Positions 25,373 to 42,489 are shown, counted from the first letter of the stretch. The stretch: 64,000 bases of DNA from Azospirillum sp. TSH64 (GCF_003116035.1 NZ_LGQW01000015.1:4638161-4702160), one strand, 5' to 3'. The notes: generated from the letters alone by a model not told the origin. Numbers and translations are program-made.

Positions 25373-26940
25373 ATGGCAAACGAGTCCGCGGTTACCGACC
25401 TTCTGATCGTCGGCGGCGGCGTCAACGGGGCGGGCATCGCCCGCGACGCGGTCGGGCGCGGGATGTCGGTGGTGCTGTGCGAACAGGGCGACCTTGCGGG
25501 CGCCACCTCGTCGGCCAGCACCAAGCTGATTCACGGCGGCCTGCGCTATCTCGAATATTACGAATTCCGTCTGGTGCGCGAGGCGCTGCAGGAGCGCGAG
25601 GTGCTGCTGCGCGCTGCGCCGCACATCATCTGGCCGCTGCGCTTCGTCCTGCCGCACGACAGCAGCATGCGCCCGGCCTGGATGGTCCGCATCGGCCTGT
25701 TCCTTTACGATCATCTGGGCAAGCGCAAGCTGCTGCCGGGCTCGCACGGCGTCGACCTGACCAGTGCGCCGGCGGGAAAGCCGCTGGCGGGCGGCTTCAC
25801 CAAGGCGTTTGAATATTCCGATTGCTGGGTCGAGGACAGCCGGCTGGTCGTGCTGAACGCGATGGACGCGCGGGCCCGCGGTGCGGAGATCCTGACCCGC
25901 ACCCGTTGCGAGAAGGCCGAACGGAAGGGCGGCCTGTGGGAAGCGACGCTGGTCGACACCTACACCGGAGCCACCCGCACCGTCCGTGCCCGTGCGCTGG
26001 TCAATGCCGCCGGCCCCTGGGTGCGCGAGATGATCGCCAAGCGCACCGGCGTCACCGTCGACAAGTCGGTCCGTCTGGTCAAGGGCAGCCACATCGTCGT
26101 GCCGAAGATGTTCGACGGCGACCATGCCTACATCTTCCAGAACGATGACCGCCGCATCGTCTTCGCCATCCCGTACGAGCGCGATTTCACCCTGATCGGC
26201 ACCACCGACCTCGATTATTCGGGCGACCCCGGCTTGGTGGCGATCTCCCCTGAGGAAATCGCCTACATGTGCCGGGCGGTGTCGCGCTACTTCGCCAAGC
26301 CGGTGCGCGAGAGCGACGTGGTGTGGACCTACAGCGGCGTCCGGCCGCTGTTCGACGATGCCAGCGGCAACGCCTCGGCCGTCACCCGCGACTATGTGCT
26401 GGAGATGGACGAGCCGGCCGGCGACGCGCCGATGCTGTCGATCTTCGGCGGCAAGATCACCACCTTCCGCCGGCTGGCGGAGGAGGCGACGGAAAAGCTC
26501 GGCAAGGCGCTGGGCAAGGGCGGCATCACCTGGACCGCCGACGTGGCGCTTCCCGGCGGCGACATCGCCAACGCCGATTTCGCCGGCTTCCTGGCGGGGC
26601 TGAAGCGCAGCCGGCCCTGGCTGCCCGATGCGCTGGCCCTGCGGCTGGCGCGCGCCTACGGCACGCGGGTCGAGCGGCTGCTGGGCGACGCCAAGGGGCT
26701 GGACGATCTGGGCATCGATTTCGGGGGCGGCGTCTTTGAGGCCGAACTCGACTATGCCGCGCGGGAGGAGTTCGCCATGACCGGCGACGACTTCCTGTGG
26801 CGGCGCTCCAAACTTGGGCTGCACCTGGACGCGAATGTCCGGGAGGCCATCGGCGGCTGGTTCGACCGGCGCCGCGAAGCAACGGCCAACAGGGGTACGG
26901 GCGGCGATACCGCCACCCTGCGGTCGATGGGAGGAACGCG

Positions 26941-26944
<4 letters not shown>
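25373..26944 (+). CDS. glpD: Aerobic glycerol-3-phosphate dehydrogenase
   Basis: GlpD, 523 residues, oxidises glycerol-3-phosphate to dihydroxyacetone phosphate at the inner membrane and passes electrons to quinone. FAD-binding Rossmann motif LIVGGGVNGAGIARDA (about 10-25), then the family stretch SSASTKLIHGGLRYLEYYEF, and later IGTTDLDYSGDP and GGKITTFRRLAEEA. The C-terminal helical domain is present. The ATG at 25373 follows GGAGAGG. Its stop overlaps the glpS GTG by four bases, so the genes are translationally coupled. Confidence 0.96.
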
Positions 26945-28044
<1,100 letters not shown>

Positions 28045-28057
28045 GGGGGCGGGAGCG

Positions 28058-29146
<1,089 letters not shown>

Positions 29147-29160
29147 GGAGGCTCGAAGCC

Positions 29161-30902
<1,742 letters not shown>

Positions 30903-30915
30903 GGGAGATCGCGTC

Positions 30916-31194
30916 ATGGATATGGACTGGATGGCGTGGACCACGCCGACCGCGATCTTCTTCCTGTGCATCGCCCTGATGCTGGCCGGCATGACGGTCT
31001 GGGAGGTGGTGTCGCCGACGGTGGAGGCCAAGGGCTTCCTGCCGATGCGCACCACCCGAGGCGACCGCCTGTTCATCGGCCTGCTCGGCAGTGCCTTCAT
31101 CCATCTGGGCTGGCTCGCCGCGACCGACGCGTCGCTGTGGGGCGCCTCTGCGGTCGCGCTGGTCTGGATCGCCCTGGTCATCCGCTTCGGCTGA
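30916..31194 (+). CDS. glpU: Small membrane protein of the glycerol transporter (DUF2160)
   Basis: A 92-residue inner-membrane protein with about three hydrophobic segments (about 9-30, 51-68 and 73-90). It matches DUF2160, found with glycerol ABC transporters, and the glpU position of rhizobial glp operons. Its role is unknown; an accessory or stability factor is plausible. It begins 13 bases after glpQ with GAGGGAG upstream. Confidence 0.88.
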   Translation: MDMDWMAWTTPTAIFFLCIALMLAGMTVWEVVSPTVEAKGFLPMRTTRGDRLFIGLLGSAFIHLGWLAATDASLWGASAVALVWIALVIRFG

Positions 31195-31325
31195 GGGAAA
31201 ACAGAGTTTCCAAGGGATTCGTCACTGCCGCCAAGACGGCATCTGACGAGGTGAGCGGCAGTTTCCGCCGGTAAGAGCAATACGAAACGTCAACCCGACA
31301 TCAAGTCGATCAAGTGGGAGGAAGC

Positions 31326-33101
<1,776 letters not shown>

Positions 33102-33213
33102 CGGGCTGGCGGAACGGTTCTCCTCCTGGCGCTTCGTCCTGGTTGGGCCAGGGGTAAACTGTGGGGCGGCGGCATGCTGCCGCCCCACTCTTATCTTCGA
33201 TCACCTTGCTATT

Positions 33214-33260
33214 CCCTCTCCCCCCGCTCACGCGCAAACGAAGTTTGCGGGGGAGAGGGG
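33214..33260 (+). repeat. Hairpin between glpV and glpK
   Basis: Outer arms CCCTCTCCCCC (33214-33224) and GGGGGAGAGGG (33250-33260), inner arms CGCAAAC (33233-33239) and GTTTGCG (33243-33249), loop GAA, with an 8-base bulge on the left side. No T-run follows. This is the kind of intercistronic stem that can protect upstream mRNA and lower glpK expression; it may also be a dispersed repeat. Confidence 0.7.
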
Positions 33261-33298
33261 GAGACGCGCGATAATTGAATAAGTGAGGGATACACAGC

Positions 33299-34792
<1,494 letters not shown>

Positions 34793-34926
34793 CGGCTTCG
34801 ATGGCGGAATTTTGCAGAGAATCCGGCGCAGACGGGCAAGTGGCCCCGATCCGCTGCCGGTAATCTGACCTTGGTTGCGCGCTCCTCCCTCGGGTGCGTC
34901 GTCCTCGCCGGTTCAGCGGGGACACT

Positions 34927-34963
34927 GGGCCGGACGGTCGATACCGTCCGGCCCTTTTCTTTT
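34927..34963 (+). terminator. Strong terminator after glpK
   Basis: Perfect 12-bp stem GGGCCGGACGGT (34927-34938) with ACCGTCCGGCCC (34943-34954), CGAT loop, then TTTTCTTTT. It ends the glycerol operon just before the convergent acyl-CoA ligase gene. Confidence 0.95.
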
Positions 34964-34967
34964 CCGG

Positions 34968-36593
34968 TCACACCCCTTCGCGGTCGGCCAGCATGTGGCG
35001 GATTTCGCTCTTCAACAGCTTGCCGGTGGCGGTGTGGGGCAGGCTGTCGACGAAGCGGACATCGTCGGGGATGCACCATTTCGCGACCTTGCCGTCGAAG
35101 ACCGCCAGCAGTTCCTCGCGGGTGACGGTGGAGTCCGGCTTGCGGACGACGACCAGCATCGGCCGCTCGCCCCACTTTTCGTCGGGCACGGCGACGGCGG
35201 CGGCTTCCTGGACGCCGGGGTGTCCGACGGCGATGTTCTCCAGGTCGATGGAGCTGATCCACTCGCCGCCCGACTTGATGACATCCTTGGTGCGGTCGAC
35301 GATCTGGATATAGCCGTCGGCGTCCATCGTCACCACGTCGCCGGTCTCGAACCAGCCCGGCACCGTCTGGTGGGCCGGGCTTTCCGTCACGCCGAAATAG
35401 CCGGAGCAGACGGTCGGGCCGCGCACCAGCAGCCGGCCGAAGCTGGTGCCGTCGCGTGCCACGTCGTTGCCGGAGCCGTCGACGACGCGGAACTGCACGC
35501 CGCAGATCGGCCGCCCCTGCTTGGACGCCAGCGCCAGGGCGGCCTCGGCATCCTGTCCCCGATGCTTGCCCTTCGGCGTGTTGGCGAGGCCGAGCGGGCT
35601 GGTTTCCGTCATGCCCCAGGCATGCAGGACCTCCACCCCCATCTCCTGGAAGCGCTGGATCATCACCGGCGGGCAGGCGGAGCCGCCGATGGCGATGCGG
35701 CGCATGCTGGTCAGTTTCTTCTTGTTGGCGTCCAGCCAGTTCAGCAGCGCCAGCCAGACGGTCGGCACACCGGCGCTGTTGGTGACCTTCTCGGCCTCGA
35801 ACAGCTCATAGAGGCTGGCGCCGTCCAGCTTGCCGCCGGGGAACACCAGCTTGGCGCCGACCATCGGTGCGGCATAGGGCACGCCCCAGGCGTTGACATG
35901 GAACATCGGCACCACCGGCAGCACAACATCCGATGCCGACAGGCCGAACACGTCGGGCATGCAGGCGGCCATGGCGTGCAGGTAGGAGGAGCGGTGGCTG
36001 TACAGCACGCCCTTCGGGTTGCCGGTGGTGCCGGAGGTGTAGCACATGCCGCAGGCGGTGTTCTCGTCCAGTTCCGGCCAGTCGAAGCCGTCCGGCTGCC
36101 CGGCCAGCAGTTCCTCGTAGCACAGCAGGTTGGGCAGGCTGGAGTCCGGCATGTTGGCGCGGTCGGTCATCACGACGATGCCCTTCAGCCCGGTCAGCTC
36201 GTGGGCGATGCCCTCCAGCAGCGGCACGAAGGTCAGGTCGGTGAACAGCAGCCGGTCTTCGGCGTGGTTGACGATGTAGGCGATCTGTTCCGGGAACAGG
36301 CGCGGGTTGATTGTGTGGCAGACCATGCCCGAGCCGCCGATGCCGTAATAGCATTCCAGATGGCGGTAGCCGTTCCAGGCCAGCGTGCCGATGCGGTCGC
36401 CCGGCTTCATCCCCAGCGCCGCCAGCGCGTTCGCCAGCTTCTGGGCGCGGACCCAGGCGTCGGCATAGGTGTAGCGGTGGATCGGTCCCTCGGTGGTGCG
36501 CGACACGATCTCGGTGTCGGCATGGTAGAGCGCTGCGTGACGCAGGATCGACGTCACCAGCAAGGGGCCATTCATCATCATTCCGCGCAGCAT
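34968..36593 (-). CDS. Acyl-CoA ligase (FadD/DmdB-like)
   Basis: AMP-forming acid-CoA ligase of 541 residues. ATP-binding loop YTSGTTGNPKGVLYSHRSSY (about 191-210), adenylation motif GMTETSPLG, the catalytic hinge near GWFETGDVVTMDADGYIQI and the C-terminal Lys in TATGKLLKSEIR. Overall closest to medium/long-chain and 3-methylmercaptopropionyl-CoA ligases; the acid is not determined. The ATG at 36593 follows GGGAG at 7 nt and lies inside the end of the MerR gene (16-base overlap), so regulator and enzyme are one transcript. Confidence 0.92.
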   Translation of the reverse strand: MLRGMMMNGPLLVTSILRHAALYHADTEIVSRTTEGPIHRYTYADAWVRAQKLANALAALGMKPGDRIGTLAWNGYRHLECYYGIGGSGMVCHTINPRLFPEQIAYIVNHAEDRLLFTDLTFVPLLEGIAHELTGLKGIVVMTDRANMPDSSLPNLLCYEELLAGQPDGFDWPELDENTACGMCYTSGTTGNPKGVLYSHRSSYLHAMAACMPDVFGLSASDVVLPVVPMFHVNAWGVPYAAPMVGAKLVFPGGKLDGASLYELFEAEKVTNSAGVPTVWLALLNWLDANKKKLTSMRRIAIGGSACPPVMIQRFQEMGVEVLHAWGMTETSPLGLANTPKGKHRGQDAEAALALASKQGRPICGVQFRVVDGSGNDVARDGTSFGRLLVRGPTVCSGYFGVTESPAHQTVPGWFETGDVVTMDADGYIQIVDRTKDVIKSGGEWISSIDLENIAVGHPGVQEAAAVAVPDEKWGERPMLVVVRKPDSTVTREELLAVFDGKVAKWCIPDDVRFVDSLPHTATGKLLKSEIRHMLADREGV

Positions 36594-37054
36594 CGTTTCA
36601 CTCCCGGTTCGGTCGCTTCTGGTTTTGGGCCGTCTGCATTTGGGTCGTCTGGTGGTGGGGTATCGTCATCCGTGCAGGTGGCGAGGCGCCGTTCGGCATC
36701 GGTTTCCATCGCCTTCAATTCACCGATCACCTCGCTGATTTCGGAGCGCATCCGCTCAAGCTCGACGAGGCGGGCGCGGATTTTGCGCAGCCCGTCGCGG
36801 TATTGCCTGGCGCTGGGCCGGCCGGAGCGGTAGTGGGCGAGATACTCGGCGATCTGCTCCAGCGAGAAGCCGACCCGGCGGAACTTCAGGATCATCATCA
36901 GCCGGGCACGGTCGCGGTAGGTGAACACCCGCCGCCCCCCGGCCCGTTGCGGCGCCAGCAATCCCTTTTCCTCGTAATAACGCAACGCCTGCGGCGTGAG
37001 GTCGAACTCCGCCGCCAGCTCCGTCACGCCATACACCCGGTCCCGTTCGGCCAT
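36578..37054 (-). CDS. MerR-family regulator
   Basis: A 158-residue regulator. The N-terminal winged HTH (YGVTELAAEFDLTPQALRYY, about 8-27) is followed by the MerR effector helix (KFRRVGFSLEQIAEYLAHY) and a dimerisation coiled coil. The tail carries a single CC pair at the end, not the metal-loop pattern, so it belongs with the fatty-acid or aldehyde type (LiuR-like) rather than metal sensors. It overlaps and precedes the acyl-CoA ligase, its likely target. Confidence 0.85.
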   Translation of the reverse strand: MAERDRVYGVTELAAEFDLTPQALRYYEEKGLLAPQRAGGRRVFTYRDRARLMMILKFRRVGFSLEQIAEYLAHYRSGRPSARQYRDGLRKIRARLVELERMRSEISEVIGELKAMETDAERRLATCTDDDTPPPDDPNADGPKPEATEPGVKRCCAE

Positions 37055-37208
37055 GGACAATCCCCTGTACCGACGATTTCGCCACGGCTGCCGGAGGGAA
37101 GTCAACGTCAATGAGCTAAAGTAGGCTTTACCTTGTGCCAAGCCTCCTGTCGTTTGCCGCGACGTTCGGTCTGCGGACGGCGCGGTGCGACTGTGGCAGA
37201 GATTTCAC

Positions 37209-38984
37209 ATGACAAGCCGCGGCGGCCGGTGCTTCCTGCGCTCGGCTTTGGGGATGAGCGGCAGCGAGGTTGGGGGAGTGGGTGTGACGGGAAGGACCAG
37301 CCTTTTGCGCCGTCTGATCGGCGAGCCGTGGGACCTTGCCGCGGCGTTGGGACTGCTGGCCCTGCTGGTGCTGGTCGCCGTCACCTTCCGCCAGTACGGC
37401 ATCTCCAATGACGAGGAGGTGCAGCATGTCTATGGCGCCAAGCTGATCGACTGGTACCGCAGCGGCTTCAGCGACGATTCCGCCTTCACCTACAAGAACC
37501 TCTATCTCTATGGCGGGCTGTTCGACATGGCGGCGGTGGCACTGGCGCCGCTGCTGCCCTTCGATCCGTACGAGACGCGGCATCTGTTGTGTGCCCTGAT
37601 CGGGGTGGCGGGGGTTGCGGTGGTCTGGGCTGTGGGGCGCCGGCTGGCCGGACCGCGGGCGGGGCTGCTCGCCGGGGCGCTGCTGGCGCTGTGCGGTCCC
37701 TGGTATGGCGGGCTGTTCAACCACACCAAGGACGTGCCCTTCGCCGTGCTGATGATGGCGGCGGTGGCGCTGCTGGTGCGGCTGGCCGGGCAGATGCCGC
37801 GGCCGCGCCTGCCCACGGTGCTGGGATTCGGCGTCGTCGTCGGGCTGGCGCTGGGCATCCGGGTCGGGGCGCTGCTGCTGATCGGCTATGCGGCGGCGCT
37901 GCTGGCGGGGTGGCTGCTGATGGGCGGCATTTCCGTCGCCCGGCTGCGCGAGACCGGGCGGGGGGCGCTGCGCCTGCTGCCGGCGCTTCCGGTCGCCTAT
38001 GGGCTGATGGCGGTCTTCTGGCCCTGGGCGGTGCTGGAGCCGCTGAATCCCTTGCGGGCGCTGGCCGATTTCTCGCACTTCCATTACCCGATCCGCACCC
38101 TGCTGGGCGGCACCGAATACTGGATGTACGAGGTGCCGCGCAGCTATCTGGTCTGGTATCTCGGGATCAAGCTGCCGCTCGTGATGCTGGGCGGTGCCGT
38201 GCTGGGACTGCTGGTCCTGCCGGCGGCGATGCGTCGGGAGCGGCTGGACGGCAGGGAGGGCATCGCCCGCGCGGTCGGCTGCGGGCTGGTGGCGCTGGCG
38301 GCGCTGTTTCCGGTGGTCTGGTTCACCGTCACCCATGCGCCCGGCTATACGGCGATCCGCCATTTCCTGTTCGTGCTGCCGCCGCTGGCCGTGCTGGGCG
38401 GAATCGGGCTCGACCGGCTGCTTGGCTGGGCCGGCGCCTGGAGGTTCGGCGTGTCCCAGCGCAGCGGGCGCGGGCTGTCGGCCGCCGTGCTGGCCGGGCT
38501 TGCGCTGGCGCTGGTCCTGGGGCGCGAGGCGGTAATCCTGGAGTCGCTGCACCCCAACGAATATGTCTATTTCAACGAACTGGTCGGCGGCGTCGCCGGC
38601 GCGGTGCGCAAGTACGATGTCGATTACTGGGCCAACAGCCTTCCCGAAGCGGTCGAGGATCTGTCGGAGGTCATCGCCGCGGAGGAGGCGCGCACCCACC
38701 GCCACCGCAGCTACAGCGTTGCCGTCTGCGCCGAGCCGCTGGCCTTCGAGAAGCTGGCGCCGGCCAATCTGCATTGGGTCACCGACTGGACCCGTGCCGA
38801 TTTCTTCATCGCGCCGACGCAGGAGGATTGCGACATGCTGATGACCGGCCCGACGGTGGCGGAGGTCGAGCGTGACGGCGCCCTGCTGGCGGTGGTGAAG
38901 GATCTGCGCAAGCCGGAGGAACCGGCAACGACCGTCGAAATGGCCCGCCTGCGCACCGGCCGCCAGCAGCGCCACTGGTGGTGA
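37209..38984 (+). CDS. GT39-like membrane glycosyltransferase
   Basis: Multi-spanning membrane protein (591 residues, about 11 hydrophobic segments) of the dolichol/undecaprenyl-phosphate mannosyltransferase-like type (PMT_2). The acidic motif in the first periplasmic loop (SNDEEVQHV, about 73-81) fits the catalytic site of GT39/ArnT enzymes, and NHTKDVPFAVLMM lies further on. A soluble C-terminal part of about 150 residues follows. The acceptor is unknown. Starts at 37185 (GTG) or 37254 are also possible; 37209 ATG was chosen for context. Confidence 0.75.
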   Translation: MTSRGGRCFLRSALGMSGSEVGGVGVTGRTSLLRRLIGEPWDLAAALGLLALLVLVAVTFRQYGISNDEEVQHVYGAKLIDWYRSGFSDDSAFTYKNLYLYGGLFDMAAVALAPLLPFDPYETRHLLCALIGVAGVAVVWAVGRRLAGPRAGLLAGALLALCGPWYGGLFNHTKDVPFAVLMMAAVALLVRLAGQMPRPRLPTVLGFGVVVGLALGIRVGALLLIGYAAALLAGWLLMGGISVARLRETGRGALRLLPALPVAYGLMAVFWPWAVLEPLNPLRALADFSHFHYPIRTLLGGTEYWMYEVPRSYLVWYLGIKLPLVMLGGAVLGLLVLPAAMRRERLDGREGIARAVGCGLVALAALFPVVWFTVTHAPGYTAIRHFLFVLPPLAVLGGIGLDRLLGWAGAWRFGVSQRSGRGLSAAVLAGLALALVLGREAVILESLHPNEYVYFNELVGGVAGAVRKYDVDYWANSLPEAVEDLSEVIAAEEARTHRHRSYSVAVCAEPLAFEKLAPANLHWVTDWTRADFFIAPTQEDCDMLMTGPTVAEVERDGALLAVVKDLRKPEEPATTVEMARLRTGRQQRHWW

Positions 38985-38991
38985 CGGTCGG

Positions 38992-40374
38992 CTATCCCCG
39001 CGGCAGGAAGCGCGTGCGGTCCAGGCCGTGTCGGGCCATCTTCTCGTTCAAGGTGCGGCGGGGGATGTCCAGCAGGTCGATCACCGCCTTGATGTCGCCC
39101 TTGCAGCGCTCCAACGCCTGTTCGATCGCCCGTTTTTCGAAGGCATCGACCTGATCGGCCAGGGCGCGCGGCGGTGTAGCCGCCTCTCCCCCGACGGGGC
39201 GGCGGCGCAGCAGGCCGGCGATGCCGCTACGCCCGACCGACAGGACATGGCGTTCGGCCAGATTGCGCAGCTCCCGCACATTGCCGGGCCAGTCGTGGGC
39301 GAGCAGGGCGTCGAAGTCGGCCGGCTCCAGCGGACGCGGTTCGCGGTTATGGCGGGCGGCGAACTCGGCGGTGAAATAGTCGAACAGCAGCGGAATATCC
39401 TCCGCCCGTGCCCGCAGCGGCGGGATGTGCAGTTCCGCCACGTTCAGCCGGTAATAGAGGTCGGCGCGGAAGCGTCCCTCCTCGCTGAGGTCGAGCAGGT
39501 CGATCTTGGTCGCCGCGACCAGCCGCAGATCGACCGCGACCTGCTTGTTGGAGCCCAGCCGTTCGATGGTGCGTTCCTGGAGCGCGCGCAGCAGCTTGAC
39601 CTGGATGGCGAGCGGCATGCTCTCGATCTCGTCGAGGAACAGGGTGCCGCCGCTGGAATGCTCCAGCTTGCCGGCGCGGCGCTGGGTGGCGCCGGTGAAG
39701 GCGCCGGGCTCGTGCCCGAACAGCTCGCTCTCCGCCATGCTGTCGGGGATGGCGCCGCAATTGACGGCGACGAAGGCGCCCTTCTGAGCCCGCGAGCCGA
39801 AATCATGCAGGCAGCGGGCGACCAGTTCCTTTCCCGTGCCGGTCTCGCCATGGATCAGCACGCTGGCGCTGGTGGCGGCGAGGTCGATCAGGTCGCGCCG
39901 CAGTTCGGCGATGGCGGGGGAGGTGCCGATCAGCCGCGTCTCGATCCCGCCGCCCGCCGCGCGGCGGCGCAGGCCGCGATTCTCCAGCACCAGACGGCGC
40001 TTCTCTACCGCGCGGCGGAGGACGGCGACCAGATTGTCGGGCTCGAAGGGCTTCTCGATGAAATCGTAGGCGCCGCGCCGCATCGCCTCCACCGCCAGGG
40101 CCACGTCGCCATGGCCGGTCACCAGGATCACCGGCAGGTCGGCGTCGCGCTCCAGCGCCCGTTCCAGCACCGCCATGCCGTCCATCCGCGGCATCCGCAC
40201 GTCGGTCACCAGCACGCCGGGAAAGTCGGGCGACAGCAGGTCCAGCGCCGGCTGCGGCGTCTCGAAACCCTGCGCCGCGAAGCCGGCCAGTTGCAGCCAT
40301 TGCGTCACCGACACGCGCATCGCCAGCTCGTCGTCGATGAATAGGACGGGTGTGGCAAGCGGATCGGTCTTCAT
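38992..40374 (-). CDS. dctD: Sigma-54 response regulator DctD
   Basis: NtrC-family activator of 460 residues. Receiver domain 1-125 with phospho-acceptor D58 (VLVTDVRMP). AAA+ domain with Walker A GETGTGKE, the sigma-54 contact loop EPGAFTGATQRR and Walker B GTLFLDEIES. C-terminal Fis-type HTH (IKAVIDLLDIPRRTLNEKMA). It activates C4-dicarboxylate uptake genes when phosphorylated by DctB. The ATG at 40374 lies 7 bases after the dctB stop, with GAGGG between. Confidence 0.94.
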   Translation of the reverse strand: MKTDPLATPVLFIDDELAMRVSVTQWLQLAGFAAQGFETPQPALDLLSPDFPGVLVTDVRMPRMDGMAVLERALERDADLPVILVTGHGDVALAVEAMRRGAYDFIEKPFEPDNLVAVLRRAVEKRRLVLENRGLRRRAAGGGIETRLIGTSPAIAELRRDLIDLAATSASVLIHGETGTGKELVARCLHDFGSRAQKGAFVAVNCGAIPDSMAESELFGHEPGAFTGATQRRAGKLEHSSGGTLFLDEIESMPLAIQVKLLRALQERTIERLGSNKQVAVDLRLVAATKIDLLDLSEEGRFRADLYYRLNVAELHIPPLRARAEDIPLLFDYFTAEFAARHNREPRPLEPADFDALLAHDWPGNVRELRNLAERHVLSVGRSGIAGLLRRRPVGGEAATPPRALADQVDAFEKRAIEQALERCKGDIKAVIDLLDIPRRTLNEKMARHGLDRTRFLPRG

Positions 40375-40381
40375 TCGGCCC

Positions 40382-42187
40382 TCACTGTGCCTCCGGCAAC
40401 TGGACGACGAAGCAGGCGCCGCCCTCAGGGTTGTTCTCCGCCCGCAGTGTGCCGCCGAAGTCCCGCACGATGCCATAGGACAGCGACAGCCCGAGGCCAA
40501 GCCCCTGTCCGACCTCCTTGGTGGTGAAGAAGGGGTCGAACAACTGGAACTGGTGCGCCTCGGCGATGCCGGTGCCGGTGTCGCGGATGCGGATCTCCCA
40601 ACCCTCGGCGGTGCGGACGGCGGTCAGGGTCAGGCGGCGCTCATCGCTCCCGTCCATGGCGTCGGCGGCATTGCGCAGCAGGTTGACGAAGACCTGCTCC
40701 AGCCGCACCGCATCGCCGCGCACGCGGGCGTCGGGCGGGATCGACCGGTCAACCTGCACCTCCTCCTCGCGCAGGCGGGAGGTCAGCAGGGCCAGCGCGC
40801 GGTCCATGGCGCGGGCGACCGGAACGGCCTCCACCCGTGCCGGCCCCTTGCGGGCGAATTCCTTCAAATGGCCGGACAGCAGCGCCATCCGCTCCGCCAG
40901 ATCGCCGATCATGGCGAGGTTGTCGCGGACCATCGCCGTTTCCCCCCGTTCCGCCAGCAGCCGGGTGGAGGCGACGAAGGTGCGGATGGCGGCCAGCGGC
41001 TGGTTGATCTCATGGGCCAGCGCCGCCGACATCTGGCCAAGGGCCGCCAGCTTGCCGGCCTGCACCAGCTCCTCCTGCGCGTCGCGCAGGATGCGGTTGG
41101 CGGTCACCAGCTCGGCCGTGCGCTCCTCCACCCGGCGCTCCAGCGTCACCCGCGCCTCACGCTGGAGCCGCAGGGTCTGGCGCCGCTGCCAGCCCAGCGC
41201 CGCTGCCGCGGCCAACAGCAGGATGCCCATGGCGGTCAGTGTGGCGGCCCCGGCCGCTTGCGCCTTCACCGGCTCCAGGTCGGACAGGAAGCGGATGGTC
41301 CAGCCGAACTCCGGCAGGGCAAGCTCCTGCATCAGAAAGGCGCGGCGGGTTGCACCCGGATCGGAGGTTCCCGGAACCGAGACCGGCAGGCTGACCAGCC
41401 GGGCACCGTTTTCCATCAGCGGGCCGTCACGCAGGCCGAGCGGGGGCAGGTCGCTGCGGTCATACTGGCGGGTCTGGGCCAGACTGTCCGTCACCGCATC
41501 GGGCAGCGGACGCAGGGCGCGGTATTTCCATTCGGCATGGTTGGACAGGAAGACGATGCCGTTCTCGTCGGTCACCAGCACCCGCTCGCCGCCGGCGGCC
41601 CAGTCGCGCTGGACCGTTTCCAGATCGATCTTGACCACGGCGACGCCGGTCAGCGCCTCGCCCTGACGCACCGCGTGCGACAGGAAATAGCCGGGCAAGC
41701 CGGTGGTGACGCCGATGCCGAAATAGCGGCCGCTGCCGGTCTCCACCGCCTGACGGAAATAGGGGCGGAAGTCGTAAGTGTGCCCGACGAAGCTCTGCGC
41801 CGGATCGGCCCAGTTGCTGGACGCCAGCGCCAGGCCGGAGCGGTCCACCACATAGAGCGCCGCCGACCCCGCCGCCGTGTTCGCCATCTCCAGCCGGCGG
41901 TTCACGGCGTCGCGCCGCTGATCGGAAGGAGCGTCGAGCAGGTCGAGCACCTCATGATCGCGGGCGAGCAGGAAGGGCAGATAGTCGTAACGGCCGACCG
42001 CGCTGCGGATGCTGCTGGCATAGAGGCCGAGACGCTGGTCGCCGTCGAGGGTCAGCGCCGCCCGCGCCTCCGCCTCCGCCCAACGATAGGCGCCCCAGCA
42101 GGCCAGTGCCGTCACCGCGGCCAGCGCCGCGACGAGGAGCGCCAGCCTGCGGCGGCGCAGCGGACGGGGGAGGACGGAGTCGGCCAT
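40382..42187 (-). CDS. dctB: C4-dicarboxylate sensor kinase DctB
   Basis: Membrane histidine kinase of 601 residues. Membrane segments at about 15-34 and 312-333 bracket a periplasmic double-Cache sensor with the ligand stretch GRYFGIGVTTGLPGYFLS. A coiled coil leads to the H-box ALAHEINQPLAAIRTF (His392), then the N, G1 and G2 boxes (NLLRNAADAM, GTGIA, GLGLGLSLS). It senses C4-dicarboxylates and phosphorylates DctD, encoded 7 bases downstream. No dctA or dctPQM transporter lies in the window. Confidence 0.94.
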   Translation of the reverse strand: MADSVLPRPLRRRRLALLVAALAAVTALACWGAYRWAEAEARAALTLDGDQRLGLYASSIRSAVGRYDYLPFLLARDHEVLDLLDAPSDQRRDAVNRRLEMANTAAGSAALYVVDRSGLALASSNWADPAQSFVGHTYDFRPYFRQAVETGSGRYFGIGVTTGLPGYFLSHAVRQGEALTGVAVVKIDLETVQRDWAAGGERVLVTDENGIVFLSNHAEWKYRALRPLPDAVTDSLAQTRQYDRSDLPPLGLRDGPLMENGARLVSLPVSVPGTSDPGATRRAFLMQELALPEFGWTIRFLSDLEPVKAQAAGAATLTAMGILLLAAAAALGWQRRQTLRLQREARVTLERRVEERTAELVTANRILRDAQEELVQAGKLAALGQMSAALAHEINQPLAAIRTFVASTRLLAERGETAMVRDNLAMIGDLAERMALLSGHLKEFARKGPARVEAVPVARAMDRALALLTSRLREEEVQVDRSIPPDARVRGDAVRLEQVFVNLLRNAADAMDGSDERRLTLTAVRTAEGWEIRIRDTGTGIAEAHQFQLFDPFFTTKEVGQGLGLGLSLSYGIVRDFGGTLRAENNPEGGACFVVQLPEAQ

Positions 42188-42489
42188 GCCTGTCTATGGA
42201 GCCGCCGGGGCGACGCTGTCCAGCGCCTTTTCCGATGGAGCGGCGGAGCGGTGAGATGGCGTCGGATTTTGAATGAACGTTCAATCAAGAAAGCCGGCAC
42301 AGGAAATGTTGAAGAACCATTTCTATGCCTATGTCAAATGAATGCCTGTCCGATGCGTGACATTGACCGGGTTTTGTTGTTTGCGTCACTTTCATGATGC
42401 ACGAAAGCAGGCTATGGTGCGCCGCCGACGGCTTGGGCTTGACCTTGCGGCACCTGCCGGCAACGGGATCGAAACGGGGGGACAGGATC
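42188..42489. promoter_or_regulatory. Divergent promoter region dctB / pmtA
   Basis: About 300 bases between dctB and pmtA. A 10-bp palindrome TGAACGTTCA (42274-42283), flanked by AT-rich sequence, could bind a TetR-type or similar regulator. The rest shows no hairpin. GGGGGACAGG precedes the pmtA start. Confidence 0.4.

Noticed and set aside
37128..38975. A 615-codon minus-strand frame rich in Gln and His
   Set aside because: Antisense of the GT39-like membrane protein; such Gln/His-rich frames arise from hydrophobic codons read backwards.
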